Of a DNA stretch of 8,878 nt, positions 1-5,537 are shown in pieces. Each line of letters opens with the position of its first letter. The stretch's first letter is position 1. Source of the stretch: CAZRNB01 sp964601355. GTDB lineage: Bacteria; Planctomycetota; Phycisphaerae; Sedimentisphaerales; Anaerobacaceae. The stretch covers positions 1-8,878 of the forward strand of contig CAZRNB010000118.1 of the NCBI GenBank assembly GCA_964601355.1, given 5' to 3'. Made by a program: the position numbers and the translations under genes. The notes under the pieces were generated by a model, which had not been told where the DNA came from, did not search any database, and saw only the letters and a program-made list of their open reading frames with translations.

Positions 1-837
1 TTCGAGCGTCTTTCTCCCGCTCAGCCGGACAGTCGTCCCAAAGAAAAAGTCTGTTATATGTGCGATGGTGACATCGAAGAGAAAACATTAGTAACAGTTC
101 AGACGGACAAAGGGCCGGTTCGGCTTTGTAGTCCGCATTGCTATTTTATCATGTATTCGTGCTTAACTGAGGATAAGACTGATTTCGAGAAGAAGGTCTC
201 GGTAACAGACTGGATAACTGGCAATTCTGTTCCAGCCGTTAACGCTGTATTCCTCTTAGGCCAGGATGAGAATACGGGCAGGCCCTGGGTCAAGGCGTTT
301 GCTGATCGAGATTCGGCGGTTAAAGAACGCTCCGCCAGTGGAGGCAATATTCTTGCTTTTGGACTTTTGCAGGAAAAGGAATTATCCCATCGTTGCGGTT
401 TCTGCGACCGGGCGATATATCCTGAGGACGCAGCTTTGGTTAAAGCCGACGGGCTTGACACCTGGGGTTGCTGCTCACACTGCGCTATGGGTGTGGCTGC
501 CAGAACTGGTAAGAACATAGAAGTCCACGAAAAGGACCGCCTCACAGGCGAACCGATAATTGTCAAAACGTTTGAAGGAAAGGTATCCTCTCTGGAGCCG
601 CCGACGGCGGTTGCGTGGTTTGGGCAGCGACAAAGACCGGACGGAACGTGGGCTTCGGCCGGCTGCTTCCACCAGGGCTTTTTTGTCAATGCCGAGAACC
701 TTAAAAAATGGGTTGAGCAGAATCCGTTCGAGACAGGCAAGCTAATAAGTATTAACCAGGTTCTTGCCGACAAAATGAAACTGTCTCCGCAGCAAATTCA
801 AAAGGCCTGTAAAATAGGCGAATGTGTCCCAAAATAA
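1..837 (+). CDS. Cysteine-rich protein with two NosL-like modules (5' partial)
   Basis: The reading frame is open from base 1, so the true start lies upstream. The ATG at base 58 is internal, because it sits inside the CxxC motif CYMC (fragment residues 18-21). That motif pairs with CSPHC (43-47) as a treble-clef-like metal site. It is followed by a stretch resembling NosL, the copper-binding accessory lipoprotein of nitrous oxide reductase: VTDWITG, AVFLLGQ, then a GG-containing turn (about 68-125). A second module begins with CGFC (132-135) and CCSHC (157-161). It contains a TGEPI segment and GCFHQGFF (221-228), and ends in a segment that also recalls alkylmercury lyase C-termini. The ending KIGECVPK adds further cysteines. 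Metal or thiol binding is inferred from these motifs; a signal or lipoprotein peptide would be in the missing N-terminus. The next gene follows 22 bases after the stop and encodes a thioredoxin-like protein, supporting a redox or metal-handling role. The exact function is not recognised. Confidence 0.7.
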   Translation, partial: FERLSPAQPDSRPKEKVCYMCDGDIEEKTLVTVQTDKGPVRLCSPHCYFIMYSCLTEDKTDFEKKVSVTDWITGNSVPAVNAVFLLGQDENTGRPWVKAFADRDSAVKERSASGGNILAFGLLQEKELSHRCGFCDRAIYPEDAALVKADGLDTWGCCSHCAMGVAARTGKNIEVHEKDRLTGEPIIVKTFEGKVSSLEPPTAVAWFGQRQRPDGTWASAGCFHQGFFVNAENLKKWVEQNPFETGKLISINQVLADKMKLSPQQIQKACKIGECVPK

Positions 838-847
838 CCATAGTATG

Positions 848-852
848 AGGAG
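848..852 (+). promoter_or_regulatory. Ribosome binding site that sets the start of the thioredoxin-fusion gene
   Basis: AGGAG lies 7 bases upstream of the ATG at 860. It excludes the in-frame ATGs at 824 and 845, which lie upstream of or overlap the motif and would put hydrophilic residues in front of an otherwise clean signal peptide. Confidence 0.7.
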
Positions 853-859
853 TATAACA

Positions 860-1843
860 ATGAAGCGATTCAGTATTTTTACAATTACGTCTCTTTCTTT
901 GTTGGTATTGGTGGTGTCCCTACAAGGGGCCGAACCAAAAAGCACAGTCAGTTCATCTCCATCATCACCCAAACCCAGCACATTAAACGAGCTGTATCCG
1001 GGCTTGACAAGGGCTTGTTTGACCTACGCCATAGCCTCAGAGCTTCCGGAAGGAGTAGTGCTCAAGGCCGGTAATCTGGTTATTAAAGACAAGGATGTCA
1101 ACGAGGAAATCGCCAAAGCCCAGGAGAAACTGCGGCCAAAACTTGAGAAAAACGCCCTTTTCGTTTTGGAGCAGATCGCAACATTCAGGTTGTTATTATC
1201 AGAAGCAAAAGCCGAGGCAGCAAAAAGCGGCACAATCACGAGCGGCGCCGAGGGAACGGACAACACAAAGAAAGACGAACAGGCGATTATCCAGGATTAT
1301 TTGCGTGCGTTAGCGAAGACAGTGAATGTCAGTGAAGCAGAAATTCTCAATTTCTATAACAGCAATAAAGAAACACTCGGTGGTGCTACTCTTGCGCAGG
1401 TCAAACCACAAATCGAGCAATTCCTCCTTCAAGAGAAACAGCAAGAGCTTATCAATAAATATGTGCGGACCATAGGCCAAAGAGTGCAGATTGAAGTTTC
1501 TGCCTCATGGTTGAAGGTTCAGGCGGCTTTGGCGAAAGACAATCCTGTTGACAAGGCCCGAGCAAACGGCAGAGTTTCTCTTGTAGATTTTGGCTCTACA
1601 GGTTGTGTGCCGTGTGATATGCTGGCACCGATATTAGATACACTGAAAGAAAAATATAAGGGAAAAGTTGATGTTCTCTTTATTCATGTAGGAGAAGAGC
1701 CGGTTCTTGCAAGTCGCTATGGAATCCAGTCTATCCCTGTGCAGATATTTTTCGATAAAACCGGCAAAGAGGTCTTTCGCCACGTCGGCTTTTTCCCGCG
1801 GGAACAAATCGAGAAAAAACTGTCGGAAATAGGTATCAATTAG
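860..1843 (+). CDS. Secreted SurA-like/thioredoxin fusion protein, CVPC active site
   Basis: The protein has 327 residues from the ATG at 860, chosen for its AGGAG site and because the product then opens with a signal peptide: MKRF, a hydrophobic run to about residue 21, and a likely cleavage after QGA (24). Residues about 65-225 are helical and charged. They resemble the N-terminal/peptide-binding part of SurA/PpiC-type chaperones (KDKDVNEEI near 76-84, VSEAEILNFY near 157-166, a long Q/E/K helix near 180-205), with no recognisable parvulin domain. Residues about 238-327 are a thioredoxin fold: LVDFGSTGCVPCDMLAP carries the CVPC redox pair (C249, C252), and SIPVQIFF gives the cis-proline P293. 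The expected role is a periplasmic thiol reductase or holdase-reductase. The adjacent ccdA-like gene is a natural electron donor, and the preceding cysteine-rich protein is a plausible client. The chaperone assignment is weaker than the thioredoxin one. Confidence 0.8.
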   Translation: MKRFSIFTITSLSLLVLVVSLQGAEPKSTVSSSPSSPKPSTLNELYPGLTRACLTYAIASELPEGVVLKAGNLVIKDKDVNEEIAKAQEKLRPKLEKNALFVLEQIATFRLLLSEAKAEAAKSGTITSGAEGTDNTKKDEQAIIQDYLRALAKTVNVSEAEILNFYNSNKETLGGATLAQVKPQIEQFLLQEKQQELINKYVRTIGQRVQIEVSASWLKVQAALAKDNPVDKARANGRVSLVDFGSTGCVPCDMLAPILDTLKEKYKGKVDVLFIHVGEEPVLASRYGIQSIPVQIFFDKTGKEVFRHVGFFPREQIEKKLSEIGIN

Positions 1844-1846
1844 CGG

Positions 1847-2542
1847 ATGGAAAAACTCTTTACAACGATGACACACGCCGTTGAGGGGACACCTGCGATT
1901 GCTCTGGCAACGGCGTTTATCTGGGGGATACTTAGCATCCTGCTTAGTCCATGCCATTTGGCAAGTATTCCTCTTATCGTGGGATTTATCGACCAGCAGG
2001 GGCGAATCTCGGCTCGTCGGGCCTTTTATATATCCAGCCTGTTTGCGGTGGGCATACTAATCACGATTGCCGCTATTGGTGTTATCACAGCCACAGCAGG
2101 GCGGATGTTAGGTGACATTGGACGATACGGAAACTACTTTGTGGCGGTGATTTTCTTTGTGGTTGGCCTGATACTCCTGGATGTGATACCGTTACCTTTT
2201 GGCGGGCCGGGCCAGGTTAGCATGAAGCGCAAAGGTATTCTGGCGGCGTTCATTCTCGGACTTGTCTTCGGAATCGCTCTTGGTCCTTGCACCTTTGCCT
2301 ATATGGCACCCATGTTAGCAGTGACGTTCAAAACAGCGGCGACAAATTTATCCTACGGCGTTATTCTGTTAATCGCCTATGGAATAGGGCATTGCTCCGT
2401 CATAGTGTTTGCCGGCACCTGCACCGAATTTGTCCAGCGTTATCTGAACTGGAACGAGAAATCCAAAGGAGCAATTATTCTCAAAAGGATTTGCGGCGTT
2501 ATGGTTCTGCTCGGCGGCGTTTATTTGGTTTATCGTGCCTGA
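1847..2542 (+). CDS. ccdA: CcdA/DsbD-type transmembrane thiol-reductant carrier
   Basis: The product is a 231-residue polytopic membrane protein with about six hydrophobic segments. The family moves reducing equivalents from cytoplasmic thioredoxin to envelope thiol proteins. The two conserved cysteines are in the expected places: LLSPCHLASIPL (C36) in the first helix and ALGPCTFAYMAP (C148) in the fourth. These form the redox pair carried by CcdA and by the membrane core of DsbD. The length and lack of extra domains fit stand-alone CcdA. The start lies 3 bases after the upstream stop. No strong Shine-Dalgarno is visible, so translation probably depends on coupling to the thioredoxin gene; M8 at 1868 is an alternative start. 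Its position straight after a CVPC thioredoxin makes that protein the likely acceptor. No cytochrome c maturation genes are visible, so a role in haem attachment cannot be assumed. Confidence 0.88.
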   Translation: MEKLFTTMTHAVEGTPAIALATAFIWGILSILLSPCHLASIPLIVGFIDQQGRISARRAFYISSLFAVGILITIAAIGVITATAGRMLGDIGRYGNYFVAVIFFVVGLILLDVIPLPFGGPGQVSMKRKGILAAFILGLVFGIALGPCTFAYMAPMLAVTFKTAATNLSYGVILLIAYGIGHCSVIVFAGTCTEFVQRYLNWNEKSKGAIILKRICGVMVLLGGVYLVYRA

Positions 2543-2546
2543 TATT

Positions 2547-2730
2547 CAGAAGACAGAAGACCAGCAACAGAGCCGCGACCGTCAGGGAGCGGTTGGATAA
2601 TTGTCGATTGTCGATTTACGATTGCCAATTGATTACAGAGTAAGACGATGGACGATTGATTACAGAGCCGCGACCGTTAGGGAGCGGTAAGTATCAGAGG
2701 ACAGAAGGCAGAAGACCATCTTCTGTCGGC
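2547..2730. repeat. Cluster of short dispersed direct repeats
   Basis: Several repeats interleave here. A 27-bp unit containing gagccgcgaccgt occurs at 2567-2593 and 2662-2688 with one mismatch. The 13-mer attgattacagag occurs at 2628-2640 and 2655-2667. Three tandem heptamers (gtcgatt, gtcgatt, tacgatt) lie at 2603-2623. A purine-rich cagaagacca motif occurs near 2554-2563 and at 2709-2718, where it is part of a hairpin (cagaaga/tcttctg, 2709-2725). None of this is coding, and the mosaic looks like non-autonomous dispersed intergenic repeats. Confidence 0.75.
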
Positions 2731-2791
2731 TATTTACATCAAGCCATTTCAGATTTATTCAATAAAATTTCCTAAAATTCAGAGAATAATG

Positions 2792-2819
2792 TTGAAGCCG
2801 CCAAAACCAAGTCTAAAAT
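2792..2819 (+). promoter_or_regulatory. Candidate sigma70 promoter for the corA-like gene
   Basis: TTGAAG (2792-2797) and TAAAAT (2814-2819) are separated by 16 bases. The -10 matches consensus at 5 of 6 and the -35 at 4 of 6. This would give a leader of about 140 bases. The surrounding DNA is AT-rich, so a chance match is quite possible. Confidence 0.3.
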
Positions 2820-2923
2820 AAAAATGGTTTTGTATATCCAGTCTATATCGCTTTTATGTTGCCGCCAGGCAGGCTCCATTGCTTCAAGCAGCTTTGCGTG
2901 TTGATTTTTTATTGGTCATTCAA

Positions 2924-2963
2924 GGGGTAACTGGTTAATTACCAGTTGCCGATTGCCTACCCC
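2924..2963. repeat. Nested palindrome immediately upstream of the corA-like start codon
   Basis: An inner perfect stem aactggt/accagtt (2929-2935 with 2941-2947, loop taatt) sits inside an outer pair ggggta/tacccc (2924-2929 with 2958-2963, sharing base 2929 with the inner stem). It ends 2 bases before the ATG at 2966 and occupies the place where a Shine-Dalgarno would be. Confidence 0.6.
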
Positions 2964-2965
2964 AA

Positions 2966-3880
2966 ATGTTGAGAAAGCTATTTATTAGTGATGGAAAAGT
3001 GGTCGATGGCTTAGATGGCGAAGCTGTGGTTTTCGTCTATTCCGCTCCCGATGAGGCCGAACGACGCTACCTCGTCGATCAGCTCAAGATTGACGAGCAT
3101 ACACTAAACTCTTCTTTGGACCCCGATGAGCTCAGCCGGCTTGAGTTCGAGCCTGAGCACGTGGCGATGATACTCAAAAGGCCTAAACGTTATACCGCCG
3201 AGGACAGCTTCCTTTTCAAGGTTCTTTCAACGGGCGTTTTTCTTTTTAAAGAACGCTTAATAATCGTGCTTGCCGATGATGCTGCTCTCTTTGAGGGCAG
3301 GCCCTTTATGAAAATACAATCCATTCAGGATATATTTCTGAAGCTCATATCCGGAGCCATTTTGCATTTTGTCGAACACATTAAGGGCATCACACTCATA
3401 TCAAATGAGCTTGAGCAGCAAATAAACACCTCTATGGAAAATAAATACCTGCTGAATCTTTTTACGCTCGAAAAGAGCCTGGTTTATTATCTTAGCGCTA
3501 TCAATTCCAACGGCATCCTCATAGAAAAGATTAGAAACAACGCCTCCAAAATAGGATTAAGTCAGGAAAGCCTCGAATTTGTTGACGATATTGTAATTGA
3601 GAATAACCAGTGCCGGGGACAAGCCGAGATATACTCACAAGTCTTGGCCAGCCTGATGGATGCCCGCGCTTCGATAATCAGCAACAACCTTAATGTACGA
3701 ATTAAGACGCTCACTATAATAACAATAGTGATTATGCTGCCGACACTGGTTGTCAGCCTCTTTTCAATGAATGTCCGGATACCCTTATCCGAGCACGGAC
3801 ATGCATTCTGGATAATCGCCATGATGGCGGCAATTTCCTCTATGACCGTCGCCATCCTATGGTGGAAAAGGCGCTGGTAA
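2966..3880 (+). CDS. corA: CorA-family divalent metal ion transporter with SMN signature
   Basis: The product has 304 residues and the CorA layout: a soluble alpha/beta cytoplasmic N-terminal domain (about 1-130), a long helical segment rich in charged residues (about 130-245), and two C-terminal transmembrane helices (about 247-267 and 279-299), ending in the basic tail KRRW. CorA proteins are pentameric channels, chiefly for Mg2+ and sometimes Co2+ or Ni2+. The end of TM1 reads VVSLFSMNVRIPL, so the universal GMN signature at the pore mouth is SMN here (267-269). The start is preceded by no clear Shine-Dalgarno, but MLRKLFISDGKVVDG matches the usual beginning of the family. The gene stands alone between two non-coding stretches. 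The family call is secure; ion selectivity and transport activity are not. Confidence 0.85.
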   Translation: MLRKLFISDGKVVDGLDGEAVVFVYSAPDEAERRYLVDQLKIDEHTLNSSLDPDELSRLEFEPEHVAMILKRPKRYTAEDSFLFKVLSTGVFLFKERLIIVLADDAALFEGRPFMKIQSIQDIFLKLISGAILHFVEHIKGITLISNELEQQINTSMENKYLLNLFTLEKSLVYYLSAINSNGILIEKIRNNASKIGLSQESLEFVDDIVIENNQCRGQAEIYSQVLASLMDARASIISNNLNVRIKTLTIITIVIMLPTLVVSLFSMNVRIPLSEHGHAFWIIAMMAAISSMTVAILWWKRRW

Positions 3881-4101
3881 TCTGCTTATTATTGACTTTA
3901 TAATTCCACATATTATCGGCTCATAGGCGTGAGATTAAATCTCGCATTACAACGGTTCAATTCAATCCGTGCCATCAGGCGTTTTCCTCTTATCTTCGGG
4001 CACAAATAAACCGAAAATAAAAATGGAAAAATAATCGGGATTAGCCGGATTCTCCGGTTAAAAAACCGCGGAGCTGCCTGCTGATTGGAGGAAGGTGCAG
4101 T
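3881..4101 (+). promoter_or_regulatory. Structured leader/promoter region of the stator operon
   Basis: These 221 bases must contain the promoter for the stator genes. A perfect TATAAT (3899-3904) lacks a good -35, and a TTGACT (3892-3897) lacks a well-spaced -10. Downstream are a gagat/atctc hairpin (3931-3943), a nested pair cggtt/aaccg (3953-3957 with 4009-4013) enclosing gtgcc/ggcac (3969-3973 with 3999-4003), and ccgga/tccgg (4045-4057). The last is followed by A-rich sequence, so it is not a + strand terminator. I searched by eye for flagellar sigma28 and sigma54 boxes and for a cyclic-di-GMP riboswitch core and saw none. Confidence 0.4.
4087..4095 (+). promoter_or_regulatory. Strong ribosome binding site of motA
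   Basis: GGAGGAAGG contains a full GGAGG core ending 10 bases before the ATG at 4102. It is the only strong site in the operon, because the next two genes start by overlap. Confidence 0.75.
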
Positions 4102-4875
4102 ATGGACATAGCGACCGTAATGGGCGTCATTTTAGGTGTTGTTGTCATCATAGGGACAATTCTCTATGAAGGGCAGCTCAGCATTTTCTTCAATATTCCG
4201 GCTCTTGCCATCGTTGTAGGAGGGATGACCTGCGCCACGATGATTCATTTCTCAATGAAGCAGTTTCTTGGAATATTCTCTGTTATCAAAAAAACGCTGC
4301 TTTACAAAACGCCTTCTCCGGAGCAGATAATCCAGCAGCTGGCTGACTTCGCAACGATAAATCGGCGCGACGGCGCTTTGGCTCTTGAAAAGGAAGTGGC
4401 CAATATAAGGCACCAATTCCTGCAAAAAGGCATTTTGATGCTTGTCGGCAGCAAGTCTGAAGAAGACATGCGAAAAGTCATGGAGCTCGAAATTCAGTAC
4501 ATGCAGGAAAGACACGCAATCGGCAAAAGGATACTGGATTTCATGGGATCATCCTGCCCGTCGTTTGCAATGGTCGGCACGCTGATAGGGCTTATATCGA
4601 TGCTCAGTCACATGTCAAGCCCCGACCAGATCGGGCACGGTATGGCTGTGGCGCTCGTATGCACGTTCTATGGCGCAACTCTTGCCAACCTTATTTTCCT
4701 GCCCCTTGGGGGAAAGCTCGGGCTTCACTCAAAGGCGGAGACAGTCGCAATGGAAATGATGGTCGAGGGCGTTTGTGCTATTGCACGCGGCGAAAATCCA
4801 ACGACCATCCGCGAACATTTGCAGATATTCGTCTCAGTCAATAAAAGAAACGACCTAGTTAAGGCAAAGGCATAA
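4102..4875 (+). CDS. motA: MotA/PomA-type stator channel subunit
   Basis: The product has 257 residues and the four-helix MotA layout: two N-terminal helices (about 5-23 and 31-50), a cytoplasmic loop (about 55-145) with the charged residues that push on FliG, and two C-terminal helices (about 152-172 and 180-203). MotA pentamers surround a MotB dimer and convert ion flow into flagellar rotation. The SCPSFAMVGTLIGL segment carries the functional proline (P153) and T160. MAVALVCTFYG carries T188. The closest resemblance is to sodium-type PomA rather than E. coli MotA, since PomA has threonines at the positions of T160 and T188; C187 replaces the third (PomA T185). Sodium use is an inference. 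The start follows a strong Shine-Dalgarno, and the stop overlaps the next start in TAATG. Confidence 0.92.
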   Translation: MDIATVMGVILGVVVIIGTILYEGQLSIFFNIPALAIVVGGMTCATMIHFSMKQFLGIFSVIKKTLLYKTPSPEQIIQQLADFATINRRDGALALEKEVANIRHQFLQKGILMLVGSKSEEDMRKVMELEIQYMQERHAIGKRILDFMGSSCPSFAMVGTLIGLISMLSHMSSPDQIGHGMAVALVCTFYGATLANLIFLPLGGKLGLHSKAETVAMEMMVEGVCAIARGENPTTIREHLQIFVSVNKRNDLVKAKA

Positions 4876-5537
4876 TGGCAAAAGAAAAGGTTAAAAAAGA
4901 GGAAGAATCATGCGGCGAATGCGCACCGCTTTGGATCATATCATTTGCCGATATGATCTCACTTTTGATGGCCTTTTTCGTTTTGCTGACGACCTTCGCC
5001 TCTTTTAGCCCGGAGGAAGAAAAAGATCTGAAAACCGCAATCGACGCTACCCTGGCGCCGTATGGCGGCATATTCGAAGGCGGATTGTTTGGGATATGGG
5101 GAAATGATGATATGAGCGTGGGTCCTAATACGGCTGCTCGAGCCGGCAGGGGGAGCGAAAACCCAACGCTCGAACAACCCGGCGGACATCTCAACGCCAC
5201 GAGTTTTTTGGACTTCCGAGACGATAAGGTTTTTACAGCAGAGTCGAAGAATATATTCTGGGCCTCCGGCACATCCATCTCCACAAAAGGCCGTGAGTTT
5301 CTTAGTACGCTTGCTGATTACACAATTAGGATGGACGCCAGAATAGTAATTAGCGAGTCAGGCGCTACAAATGACGATCTGGGTCTTCAACGGGCAATTG
5401 CCGTAACCAGGTTTCTTATCGATCTCGGCGTTCCGGAAGATTCTATTAACGTTGCAGCAGGCGTGCTTCATCACATCGGCGGCAGCGGCTTGCGCAAGCT
5501 GCAGATAACTGTTCTTGAGGATGGAATTTATAAATGA
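4875..5537 (+). CDS. motB: MotB-like stator subunit 1
   Basis: The product has 220 residues, shorter than E. coli MotB (about 308). After a basic, acidic-patched N-terminus comes APLWIISFADMISLLMAFFV (17-36), the single MotB transmembrane helix with the ion-binding aspartate D26. A linker follows (about 45-115), containing a glycine-rich stretch. Residues about 120-217 are a divergent OmpA/MotB peptidoglycan-binding domain: a FWASGTSIS strand, ISESGATND, then LGLQRAIAVTRFLIDLGV with the family's RA pair (R173, A174), and LRKLQITVL at the end. It anchors the stator to the cell wall. The start overlaps the motA stop by one base (TAATG) and the gene overlaps the next by four (ATGA), so its translation is coupled to both. 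C13 and C16 precede the helix, which is unusual. The domain is more degenerate than in classical MotB. Confidence 0.87.
   Translation: MAKEKVKKEEESCGECAPLWIISFADMISLLMAFFVLLTTFASFSPEEEKDLKTAIDATLAPYGGIFEGGLFGIWGNDDMSVGPNTAARAGRGSENPTLEQPGGHLNATSFLDFRDDKVFTAESKNIFWASGTSISTKGREFLSTLADYTIRMDARIVISESGATNDDLGLQRAIAVTRFLIDLGVPEDSINVAAGVLHHIGGSGLRKLQITVLEDGIYK

Larger units (their letters stand above)
2543..2965 (+). other. Repeat-rich non-coding spacer between ccdA and the corA-like gene
   Basis: This 423-bp stretch has no convincing gene. The first 190 bases are a mosaic of short direct repeats and a small hairpin. The middle (about 2740-2830) is AT-rich and holds a weak promoter candidate, and the end forms a nested palindrome just before the next start codon. 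No clear terminator for the upstream operon was found. Confidence 0.6.

Noticed and set aside
141..773. Long open frame on the minus strand opposite the first gene
   Set aside because: The + strand frame carries clear cysteine motifs and family-like segments, while the minus frame has no recognisable motif and is best explained as a shadow.
824..859. Upstream in-frame ATGs (824, 845) as the start of the thioredoxin fusion
   Set aside because: The ATG at 860 has a well-placed AGGAG and begins directly with a signal peptide. Earlier starts add a hydrophilic stretch before it and overlap the previous gene.
2856..2930. Small frame of 24 codons in the spacer before the corA-like gene
   Set aside because: It has no Shine-Dalgarno or recognisable product and runs into the palindrome.
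4043..4059. Hairpin ccgga/tccgg as a terminator
   Set aside because: It is followed by As, not Ts, on the + strand. On the minus strand the T-run would precede the hairpin, so neither orientation fits.
3990..4060. Cyclic-di-GMP (GEMM) riboswitch ahead of motA
   Set aside because: The region has a GGGCA and AAACC-like string, but the conserved core and tetraloop arrangement of the riboswitch is absent.
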